Source: Paramuribaculum sp.
Lineage (GTDB): Bacteria > Bacteroidota > Bacteroidia > Bacteroidales > Muribaculaceae
Reading direction: 5' to 3'
NCBI GenBank assembly: GCA_029058455.1
Contig: JAIDXU010000074.1
Span: 1-14,255 of the forward strand
Length of the DNA: 14,255 nt
Below the pieces are notes generated by a model. The model was given only the letters and a program-made list of their open reading frames with translations. It had not been told where the DNA came from and did no database searches. Positions 1 to 6,143 of this stretch are shown here, piece by piece; position 1 is the first letter of the stretch, and every line of letters begins with the position of its first letter. The position numbers and the translations under genes were made by a program.

Positions 1-76
1 TAAATACGGTGCAGGTTTCGGTAAGATCTATCCTCTTTCACGTGTGTTCTCCTGCGGTCTTAACATCACCTTCTAA
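1..76 (+). CDS. C-terminal end of a SusC-like TonB-dependent outer-membrane transporter (partial)
   Basis: Only the last 24 codons are inside the window (first full codon at 2, TAA at 74-76). They read KYGAGFGKIYPLSRVFSCGL followed by NITF. This matches the usual end of SusC/RagA proteins: a 'yPlsR' element, then a final amphipathic beta strand closing on Phe, the residue needed for outer-membrane barrel assembly. The SusD-like gene starts 18 bp downstream on the same strand, which is the canonical susC-susD order. SusC proteins form the TonB-energised barrel that imports the oligosaccharide held by SusD. The substrate cannot be read from this fragment. Confidence 0.85.
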   Translation, partial: KYGAGFGKIYPLSRVFSCGLNITF

Positions 77-94
77 TTTTCAGTCTCTAAAATC

Positions 95-2134
95 ATGAAT
101 AAATATATAGCAACTCTGTTCATCGGTGCTTCGATGCTTGTAGGGTTCTCTTCATGTGAGGACTTCCTCGACAGGCAGCCTGAAGCGGAGCTCGTCCCCG
201 AAAACTACTTCACCAATGGCGAGAACCTCTCTGCCTATGTGATGAACTATTACGGATTGCTGCCCTCTCACTCCAGCAACGCCTATGGCGAGGGCACATT
301 TGCCAACGACAACGGCACCGACAACCAGGTGGAACGTTCACTTCCCTCACGCTATGCCAAGGGTCAGTGGCTCACCTCCAACGACGAGTCAAACTGGGGC
401 TTCGGCACAATCCGCGGTCTTAACTTCTTCTTCGAGTATGTTCTCCCCAACCTCGAAAACGGTGTTCTTTCCCACACTACTCTCGTCGACCAGTCGATAG
501 GTGAGGCCTACTTCTTCCGTGCCTACAACTACTTCTCTTATTATAGCGCAGTAGGCGACTATCCCATCATCGACAATGTGCTCCCCGACGAAAAGGATGT
601 GCTCCTTGCCAACTCAAAGCGTATGCCCCGCAACCAGGTGGCCCGTCACATTCTCGACGACCTCTCAAAGGCTATCGAGTTACTTCCCGAAACTTCAACC
701 AAGGGCAAACAGGGCGTTAACCGCAATTGCGCTCTCCTGCTCCGCAGCCGTGTGGCTCTCTTCGAAGGCACCTGGCTGAAATATCACAAAGGCACCGCAC
801 TCGTGCCTGGCGGACCCGGTTGGCCCGGCGATCCCGCTGACCTCAAAGATTTTGACATCGACAGAGAAATCGACTTCTTCCTCACCCAAGCCATGGCTTC
901 TGCCAAAGAGCTCGGCGACAAGATGGTTAACAGCCTCGTTGAAAACACAGGTTCTGCCGAACCCTTCAGCCCCACCCTCAACGTGCTCAACCCCTACTAC
1001 TGCATGTTCGGTCAGCAGGATCTCAGCGGATATGACGAAGTGCTCATGTATCGTGCCTATCAGTCAACCGCTCCCTCTGTAACCACCCAGATGCAGCACC
1101 CCTTCATAACACATGCAGGCGGTCTCGGATTTACACGCGGCATGGTTCGCAGCTTTATCATGGCCAACGGTCTTCCCATCTATGCAGCCGGTTCAGGCTA
1201 CAATGAGAACTGGGAAAACGAAGGTGTAACCGCTACCCTCCAGAACCGTGACTCACGCGCTCAGCTCTTTATCCGCGGCGACAACTGCATCATGAGCTAT
1301 CAGAACGGCGAAGTTGCCTCAAGATATAACATGAGCATGCTTCTCACCGAAGGCGCTTCTCAGAATCCTATCACCGGCTATGCCAACAAGAAAGGTTGCT
1401 CATTTGACTACAACATGGCCGAAGGTAACCTCCGTGCCACTACCGCTTCTATCACATTCCGCGGCGTTGAGGCCCTCCTCAACTACATCGAGGCTTGTGT
1501 TGAAAAGAACGGTAATGTCGACAACACCGCCGACAGCTACTGGCGTGCTATCCGCAAACGCGCTCTCGTTGACACCGACTACACCAAGACTATCGCTGCC
1601 ACTCAGATGGCCAAGGAAGGTGAAGGTGACTGGGGTGCTTACTCACGCGGTTCTCTCGTTAGCCCGCTGATCTACAATGTTCGTCGTGAGCGTCGTAACG
1701 AGCTCATAGCCGAAGGTTTCCGTTACAACGACATCCGTCGTTGGGCCGCCCTCGACCAACTCGCTGCCAAACCCGAGAACATCTACGGTATGAAATACTG
1801 GAACACCGTTTACAGCAATCCTAACAGCGAACTCGCTCTCACCAAACTTGACGAAAACGGCAACAAGGTGTTCAATCCCGCCCGCGTTAATCCCGAAGGC
1901 GACGGCAACATGTCAGCACAGGCTGATGGCGATTGGATCGTTATCAACCGTGTGACCAAGAGCGACAACTTTGTTTGGAACGGTCTCACATGGACACGCG
2001 CACAGTATCTTTCACCTATCGGCTGTATGGTATTCTCTACCTCTTCAACCGACGGTAAGAAAGAGAACTCGGTAGTTTATCAGAACCCCGGTTGGCCCAC
2101 CACAGGTCTCCAGCCCTGCTCTGAGATCAACTGA
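95..2134 (+). CDS. SusD/RagB-family outer-membrane nutrient-binding lipoprotein
   Basis: This 679-aa protein has a lipoprotein signal: Lys3, a hydrophobic stretch at 5-18 and a lipobox ending FSSC, with Cys21 as the lipidated residue. The mature start, EDFLDRQPEAELVPENYF, is the standard SusD opening. Near residues 529-555 is the family signature RRNELIAEGFRYNDIRRW, typical of the C-terminal part of SusD proteins. The length is slightly above the usual 500-650 aa. SusD proteins cap the SusC barrel at the cell surface and capture glycan or peptide ligands. The ATG lies 18 bp after the SusC stop with no Shine-Dalgarno, as is normal in this phylum. No glycosidase or regulator is visible downstream, so the ligand is unknown and this is probably the distal end of the locus. 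Codon use is strongly C-ending (ctc, ccc, aac), suggesting high expression. Confidence 0.95.
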   Translation: MNKYIATLFIGASMLVGFSSCEDFLDRQPEAELVPENYFTNGENLSAYVMNYYGLLPSHSSNAYGEGTFANDNGTDNQVERSLPSRYAKGQWLTSNDESNWGFGTIRGLNFFFEYVLPNLENGVLSHTTLVDQSIGEAYFFRAYNYFSYYSAVGDYPIIDNVLPDEKDVLLANSKRMPRNQVARHILDDLSKAIELLPETSTKGKQGVNRNCALLLRSRVALFEGTWLKYHKGTALVPGGPGWPGDPADLKDFDIDREIDFFLTQAMASAKELGDKMVNSLVENTGSAEPFSPTLNVLNPYYCMFGQQDLSGYDEVLMYRAYQSTAPSVTTQMQHPFITHAGGLGFTRGMVRSFIMANGLPIYAAGSGYNENWENEGVTATLQNRDSRAQLFIRGDNCIMSYQNGEVASRYNMSMLLTEGASQNPITGYANKKGCSFDYNMAEGNLRATTASITFRGVEALLNYIEACVEKNGNVDNTADSYWRAIRKRALVDTDYTKTIAATQMAKEGEGDWGAYSRGSLVSPLIYNVRRERRNELIAEGFRYNDIRRWAALDQLAAKPENIYGMKYWNTVYSNPNSELALTKLDENGNKVFNPARVNPEGDGNMSAQADGDWIVINRVTKSDNFVWNGLTWTRAQYLSPIGCMVFSTSSTDGKKENSVVYQNPGWPTTGLQPCSEIN

Positions 2135-2158
2135 TCACACTGATTTAATCTCATAACT

Positions 2159-2196
2159 GAGAGGAGGCTGCGCCCCGCGCAACCTCCTCTCTTTTT
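2159..2196 (+). terminator. Rho-independent terminator of the susCD unit
   Basis: GAGAGGAGG at 2159-2167 pairs perfectly with CCTCCTCTC at 2183-2191. The GC-rich loop can add further GCG/CGC pairs, and TTTTT follows at 2192-2196. It lies 25 bp after the SusD stop. Confidence 0.9.
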
Positions 2197-2200
2197 CTAT

Positions 2201-2260
2201 CAGCTAACTTAGCTATGGTAGCTATCTTAGCTAAAGTAGCTATTTTAGCTATCATAGCTA
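2201..2260. repeat. 9-bp periodic TAGCTA palindrome array
   Basis: Six perfect TAGCTA hexamers start at 2210, 2219, 2228, 2237, 2246 and 2255. Each is separated by a different 3-bp spacer (TGG, TCT, AAG, TTT, TCA). A degenerate first unit, CAGCTA-ACT, occupies 2201-2209. The hexamer is its own reverse complement, so the array is symmetric: 2210-2224 can pair with 2246-2260 over 15 positions with a single G-T pair. It lies exactly between two terminators. I see no coding role; an open frame across it encodes a repetitive VAILA-type string and runs antisense to the next gene. Confidence 0.85.
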
Positions 2261-2271
2261 ATCGCCCCGGC

Positions 2272-2311
2272 GATAAAAAAACAGCGCGATCGCTCGCGCT
2301 GTTTTTTTATC
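2272..2311. terminator. Bidirectional Rho-independent terminator
   Basis: This is a perfect 18-bp inverted repeat: 2272-2289 (GAT, seven A, CAGCGCGA) against 2294-2311 (TCGCGCTG, seven T, ATC), with a 4-nt loop. It gives a T-tract after the hairpin on both strands. It therefore ends the - strand operon arriving from 2326 and backs up the + strand terminator at 2159-2196. Confidence 0.93.
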
Positions 2312-2325
2312 TGAGGATGATCAGG

Positions 2326-3801
2326 TTATTGATTAAGCGTAGCGTCGAGCAGCGCCGGAGCATTAGTCACCGGCCCTTTGATAAGCTCGGGAATATTAAA
2401 CGTAAGCGAGAAATCATCATAAAACAGAGGATCCTGCTGAGGCAAAACAAACGGCTTGCCGAATCTTCCTGTCGATGGATCGAACGCGGCTATAAAAGGC
2501 CTGGCGGTAGTGCCGTCAAGACGCTTCGACGAAAAAGCCACCCAGCGGCCGTTGCTGCTCCAGGAGTGATAACTATCCACATCGTCAGAGTTAATCTCGT
2601 CAAGCTCGCGCATTTGGCCCGTAGCGGTATCTATAATCACGAGCTGACTCTCGGGGTGCCAGATAGAGAAGTTGCCGTAGCCCGAGCGGGTGAAAAGCAG
2701 ATAGCGGCCGTCGGGAGAGAAGCGTGGAAATGACACAGACATCGAATCGGCCGACGCCTCATAAACCGGCCTCGGTTCACCCCATGTCTTTGAATCACGG
2801 TTGAAGGTTGTGGCCCAGAGGTCATAGCGCATTTGCTTGAGTTCGTTTACGCCGTTAAAATTCTTTGCACGGCAGAAATATATCTCATCTGTGCCGGGAC
2901 ACCACACGGGGAAAGTCTCACACAGCGAATCGGTAGCCACCGACGGGTGGGTATAGGTCTCGCCGGTCTCGGTGTCAAACACCATCAGGTCGGCGCTCAT
3001 GTCAAACACCTCGATAGGTTTATAACCCGATGTATGGAAGGCCTGACCCACATTGTTGGTCGAGAAGATTATGAAACGACCGTCGGGATGCCATGTGGGA
3101 TAGGTGGCGTTGTTGGGCAGGTCGGGATGTTTCGGCTTATGTTTCTTCACCACACCTCCCTTGCTCACGAGAGTGCCTCCGTGGCTGCCTCTCACATGAA
3201 GCATCATCGTGTCGGGACTGTTGGCGGCAAAAGAGTGGCAGTTGGTGCAGTTTTTGTCGAAATTCTTATTCTCCATTATCGGAGTCTGGTCGAAGTTGGT
3301 GAGGTTGCGCTGATATATGCCTACACGGTTCCACAGCTCATAGCCGGGATAGATGAGTCGGTAGGCCATATAGGGGTCGATGGCATCAGTGCTGACACTG
3401 TTGATAATATCAGGATGACAGAGCCACAGGCCGTCGCTGAGGGTGAAAATACGAAAATAGATATTGCGGCCGGCAGCCTTCGAGAGAAGCTCATGCCACT
3501 TGTCAACATCCATCTCTATGCTCGGGCCTGAAATCACCATATCGGGCTCCTCACCCTCTATGCCGATCCACGCCTGCGAATCGACAGCATTGTCGGGCAA
3601 CACGATATAGAAATTCAGAGGCGAAATATTGACCGGCAAGGTCACTCCCGCATAGTCGGGATAGATCTCGGCGGCGGTGTCGGTGGGCGTGAAATCACTC
3701 ACCCTGCCGGGGCCGCATGAAGAAACGATTAGCGACGCTAATATCACCGCCGACATAACGAGCCGACGGCCTGTTTGAAATAGATTATTATAGAGATTCA
3801 T
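2326..3801 (-). CDS. Lipoprotein with CxxCH haem-type motif and PD40/TolB-like beta-propeller
   Basis: I place the start at the ATG at 3801 (491 aa), not at the upstream in-frame ATG at 3891. From 3801 the protein opens with a proper lipoprotein signal (Arg12-Arg13, hydrophobic 14-26, lipobox ending VSSC, Cys29) and starts 5 bp after the upstream gene's stop. The longer form would overlap that gene by 85 bp and bury the signal. Residues 185-189 are C-T-N-C-H, the CxxCH signature of covalent haem c attachment. After it come PD40/TolB-type blade motifs: YPTWHPDGRFIIFS near 234-247, FPVWCPGTDEIYF near 297-309, FPRFSPDGRYLLF near 358-370 and YHSWSSNGRWVAF near 411-423. The upstream part has no domain I recognise. 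Exposure at the outer membrane or periplasm follows from the lipid anchor. It forms an operon with the DUF6057-like gene. Function is unknown; haem binding is inferred from the motif only. Confidence 0.85.
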   Translation of the reverse strand: MNLYNNLFQTGRRLVMSAVILASLIVSSCGPGRVSDFTPTDTAAEIYPDYAGVTLPVNISPLNFYIVLPDNAVDSQAWIGIEGEEPDMVISGPSIEMDVDKWHELLSKAAGRNIYFRIFTLSDGLWLCHPDIINSVSTDAIDPYMAYRLIYPGYELWNRVGIYQRNLTNFDQTPIMENKNFDKNCTNCHSFAANSPDTMMLHVRGSHGGTLVSKGGVVKKHKPKHPDLPNNATYPTWHPDGRFIIFSTNNVGQAFHTSGYKPIEVFDMSADLMVFDTETGETYTHPSVATDSLCETFPVWCPGTDEIYFCRAKNFNGVNELKQMRYDLWATTFNRDSKTWGEPRPVYEASADSMSVSFPRFSPDGRYLLFTRSGYGNFSIWHPESQLVIIDTATGQMRELDEINSDDVDSYHSWSSNGRWVAFSSKRLDGTTARPFIAAFDPSTGRFGKPFVLPQQDPLFYDDFSLTFNIPELIKGPVTNAPALLDATLNQ

Positions 3802-3806
3802 AAATA

Positions 3807-5402
3807 TCAGGAAGCTTGATTGTAGACTCTTTCGCTGGCCTGAGGCTGAGCTCCGGGGCGATTGGGACTGATAAAGAAATAATAATACCAATAGGTGTCG
3901 CCAAAGGCGGCCTTGAGCGCAACTTTATTGCGGTTGGGAGCATTATAGGCCTGCATGAAGCGGCGGGCGGCCGCTACCTCCGGACCCGGAATGTCATGAC
4001 CTTCGTTCTGCCATGAATGATTGATGTCGATCACCACGCTCAGAGCCACCGCCTCACGGTAAAGGCGAGGCATCTTGGCCGGATCGGTCAACCCGAACAT
4101 ATTGAGAGCATACTGGAAATGCTGAATATCATTGTCGAGCAGCGCAGCCACAAGATAAAGTTCCCTGAGCATCGGATCGCCCGGCATTACGGTGTTCATA
4201 TAACCGGTCTCCTCGATTATCTGATGATAGAGGAATCGCGACAGCGAGTCGGGCATATCCTTAAAGAAATATTTGGTGCCTGGCACTTCGCCGGTGCCGA
4301 CATATTTTTCAAGCTGCTTGGCGCGCTTGTTGTAGAACAGGGTTTTCTTGAGCTTGTTGATGTGACGCTGAGCCACCTTGTCATGGCCGGTGATGATATT
4401 ATATCGGGCAAGCCCCTCAAGTGTGCGGCCTGTCTCACCCTGGTCAACAAGCGCCTCGGAGTGCCAGTGCAGAGCTTCGTTGGCATGGCCGATAAGCTCA
4501 TAGTAGTGCACGGCATATTCTCTTTTGAGTACCATACCCTCCCAGGGAAGATAAAGGCCTTTTGAGCCGAAATACATCGGAAGCTCCATGACGCGCCCCG
4601 CAAGCTTGCCCTGTCTCAGCAAGGCGAGATTGCGGAACATTACAACCACATGGGCCTGAGGACCGTTTTTGAGGAATTTATCGGCTATCTCAACCACTTT
4701 CTCATCGTGATGGCGTATATATTCATCCTCAACCGTTATGGCTACCGCCTCAATCTCTGAGTAGACCTTAAGGCGTGAGTAAACGGTGCCACCCACTATG
4801 ATCACTGCAGTGAGACACAACGACACTATCGCCCCTTTGGGACCACATTGCGAAATCTTCACACGTTTACCGGCGAGTAGTCTTATTATCAAGGCGATTA
4901 CCCAACCGATAACGCTCCACATCAGCCAGCCGCCAAAGGTAATGAAATGATGTTCGATGGTCGAGGTATAGATCATCAGACCGGTCGCCACCGCAACACC
5001 CGCGGCAATCGCTACGGCCACCGGCATACGGGGCACACGGCGCAAAACCCACTCCACACAGCCGTAGATCACCGCCATGCCGAGCGCTATAACTCCGGCA
5101 CCCAAAGCTGGATAATAGGAGAACTGAAGCAGGAAATCGGTAAGAAGCTCCCTGAAGCCCTCAAAATAATACTCGGTTGAAAGAAAATCGGATGAAAACA
5201 CAAAAAAACTGTGCTGCTCTCCATAGATCAGCACATGGCGCAACATCACGGCATAGATCACCCACATCAATGCCATCACAACACCGCCGTAAATCGTTGC
5301 AGGATAGCGTGACAACACATTCTTTGACATAGGTTGCTGCGCAGTGCCGCCGGCTTTGCCGGACCCATTGCCCGAAGCGGGACTAACTGACTTCTTTGTC
5401 AT
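3807..5402 (-). CDS. DUF6057-like polytopic membrane protein with C-terminal helical repeats
   Basis: In this 531-aa protein a polar, Gly/Ser-rich N-terminus (1-30) precedes about five hydrophobic segments near residues 37-60, 97-119, 126-148, 153-177 and 190-207. From about 215 to the end it is soluble and alpha-helical, with TPR-like stretches such as YYELIGHANEALHWHSEAL near 290-308. This arrangement and sequence style match what I remember as DUF6057, a Bacteroidales family of unknown function; that assignment is from memory. It is the first gene of a two-gene operon with the CxxCH/PD40 lipoprotein, whose start lies 5 bp beyond this stop. An inner-membrane protein with a helical-repeat domain partnered to a lipid-anchored propeller suggests a cell-envelope complex. 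No enzymatic motif is seen. Confidence 0.85.
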   Translation of the reverse strand: MTKKSVSPASGNGSGKAGGTAQQPMSKNVLSRYPATIYGGVVMALMWVIYAVMLRHVLIYGEQHSFFVFSSDFLSTEYYFEGFRELLTDFLLQFSYYPALGAGVIALGMAVIYGCVEWVLRRVPRMPVAVAIAAGVAVATGLMIYTSTIEHHFITFGGWLMWSVIGWVIALIIRLLAGKRVKISQCGPKGAIVSLCLTAVIIVGGTVYSRLKVYSEIEAVAITVEDEYIRHHDEKVVEIADKFLKNGPQAHVVVMFRNLALLRQGKLAGRVMELPMYFGSKGLYLPWEGMVLKREYAVHYYELIGHANEALHWHSEALVDQGETGRTLEGLARYNIITGHDKVAQRHINKLKKTLFYNKRAKQLEKYVGTGEVPGTKYFFKDMPDSLSRFLYHQIIEETGYMNTVMPGDPMLRELYLVAALLDNDIQHFQYALNMFGLTDPAKMPRLYREAVALSVVIDINHSWQNEGHDIPGPEVAAARRFMQAYNAPNRNKVALKAAFGDTYWYYYFFISPNRPGAQPQASERVYNQAS

Positions 5403-5469
5403 AAAAAATTATTCGGTTTATTATCACTCGCAATGCAGCTCAAACCCTGAGCGCTATGCGATTAAACTG

Positions 5470-5477
5470 CAAAGTTA
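5470..5477 (-). promoter_or_regulatory. Candidate -7 box of the DUF6057-like operon
   Basis: Read on the - strand this is TAACTTTG followed by CAG, an exact match to the Bacteroidetes -7 consensus TAnnTTTG, about 68 nt upstream of the ATG at 5402. A clear -33 TTG at the usual spacing is not visible, so the assignment rests on the -7 box and position. Confidence 0.6.
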
Positions 5478-5591
5478 ATGCTTAACAGCGAATTTACGCC
5501 TAAAAACCACCTTAAAAAACCCTAACACATGCTATTTACTCCCTCGCTCTATCTGAAACGATTTAAAATAAGCGAAAAACTCGCACGAAAA

Positions 5592-5623
5592 TTTGCGTGT
5601 TACAAAAAAACATCCTAACTTTG
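5592..5623 (+). promoter_or_regulatory. Promoter of tRNA-Ala (TTTG-N20-TAACTTTG)
   Basis: The -33 box TTTG at 5592-5595 and the -7 box TAACTTTG at 5616-5623 are separated by 20 nt, a full match to the Bacteroidetes housekeeping sigma consensus. The tRNA begins 15 nt downstream of the -7 box. Confidence 0.85.
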
Positions 5624-5637
5624 CAGCGCAAAAGCAA

Positions 5638-5711
5638 GGGGTATTAGCTCATCTGGCTAGAGCGCGACACTGGCAGTGTCGAGGTGAGCGGTTCGAGTCC
5701 GCTATACTCCA
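5638..5711 (+). tRNA. tRNA-Ala, anticodon GGC
   Basis: A complete 74-nt cloverleaf can be folded by eye. The acceptor stem is GGGGTAT/ATACTCC and includes the G3:U70 pair that is the alanine identity element. The D stem is GCTC/GAGC. The anticodon stem is CGACA/TGTCG with loop CTGGCAG (anticodon GGC, reading GCC/GCU). The T stem is AGCGG/CCGCT with loop TTCGAGT. The discriminator is A5711. CCA is not encoded, because the next bases are CAT. It has its own promoter and terminator, so it is a single-gene unit. Confidence 0.96.
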
Positions 5712-5715
5712 CATC

Positions 5716-5746
5716 AAGCGAATCGAAATCTCGATTCGCTTTTTTT
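5716..5746 (+). terminator. Rho-independent terminator of tRNA-Ala
   Basis: AGCGAATCGA at 5717-5726 pairs perfectly with TCGATTCGCT at 5731-5740 around a 4-nt loop, with A5716-T5741 extending the stem. The T-run continues through 5746. The end of the T-run is reused as the -33 element of the next promoter. Confidence 0.93.
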
Positions 5747-5774
5747 GTCATTATCCTCAAAATCGTTATATTTG
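5744..5774 (+). promoter_or_regulatory. Promoter of the MNT nucleotidyltransferase gene (TTTG-N19-TATATTTG)
   Basis: TTTG at 5744-5747 and TATATTTG at 5767-5774 are spaced by 19 nt, a near-ideal Bacteroidetes promoter. Transcription would be expected to begin a few bases after 5774, within a base or two of the ATG at 5779. The -33 box overlaps the T-tract of the tRNA terminator. Confidence 0.75.
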
Positions 5775-5778
5775 CGCT

Positions 5779-6078
5779 ATGAAACTGATTGAGCTCAACA
5801 TCGACAAGATAATTGCCTTATGCAAAAAGTATAAGGTTGCAAAGCTATGGGTATTCGGCTCAATCCTCACCCCCCGATTCAACGACCAAAGCGACGTTGA
5901 CTTCTCAGTTGAATTTGACAGGAAGGCAATTGATGATATGTTTGTAGTATTCTTTGATTTTGTTGAAGAACTCCAGACTCTTTTAAATCGAAAAATTGAT
6001 TTAGTTGATGAAACGGCTATAAAAAACCCATATTTTCGCAAACAACTCGACGCCACCAAACAGCTGATATATGGATAA
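5779..6078 (+). CDS. MNT-type minimal nucleotidyltransferase domain protein (MntA-like)
   Basis: This 99-aa protein is the usual size for stand-alone minimal nucleotidyltransferases. The fold signature is present: FGS at 26-28, then SDVDF with Asp39 and Asp41 as the metal-binding pair, and a likely third carboxylate at Asp74 in KIDLVD. Family members are commonly antitoxins that AMPylate or otherwise neutralise a HEPN ribonuclease encoded next door (MntA/HepT). Here no HEPN gene follows: the next gene is the convergent MFS pump. The start is fixed because the in-frame open sequence upstream runs through the tRNA gene and its terminator. The coding sequence looks AT-richer than its neighbours, consistent with later acquisition. 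The nucleotidyltransferase fold is well supported; the biological role is not. Confidence 0.85.
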   Translation: MKLIELNIDKIIALCKKYKVAKLWVFGSILTPRFNDQSDVDFSVEFDRKAIDDMFVVFFDFVEELQTLLNRKIDLVDETAIKNPYFRKQLDATKQLIYG

Positions 6079-6079
6079 C

Positions 6080-6131
6080 ATAATTGGAGCGGCTCGGCAA
6101 GCAAGGAAGTTTGCCGGGCCGCTCCAATTAT
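6080..6131. terminator. Long hairpin between convergent genes, putative terminator without U-tract
   Basis: The arm 6080-6100 (ATAATTGGAGCGGCTCGGCAA) would pair with 6111-6131 over 21 bp with one G-T pair and a 10-nt loop. It begins two bases after the nucleotidyltransferase stop and ends 12 bases beyond the MFS stop on the other strand, the right place for a shared terminator. Neither side has a proper T-run, so it may instead protect 3' ends or be a small palindromic element. Confidence 0.6.
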
Positions 6132-6143
6132 ATAGAGTGTGCG

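Noticed and set aside
2201..2260. CRISPR array
   Set aside because: Units are 6 bp with 3-bp spacers, far below CRISPR dimensions, and no cas genes are present.
2215..3531. + strand open frames of 172 and 232 codons opposite the propeller lipoprotein
   Set aside because: Antisense shadows; the first starts inside the TAGCTA array and neither has a promoter or recognisable domain.
3802..3891. Upstream in-frame start for the CxxCH lipoprotein
   Set aside because: Overlaps the preceding gene by 85 bp and displaces the lipoprotein signal, which begins naturally at the ATG at 3801.
4017..4565. 182-codon + strand open frame
   Set aside because: Antisense to the DUF6057-like gene, which has coherent membrane segments and an operon partner.
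5638..5711. tRNA-Ala as attachment site of an integrated element
   Set aside because: I found no direct repeat of the tRNA 3' end in the window and no integrase gene.
5593..5778. Longer N-terminal extension of the nucleotidyltransferase
   Set aside because: The extension would translate the promoter, tRNA-Ala and its terminator; the ATG at 5779 gives a full-length MNT domain.
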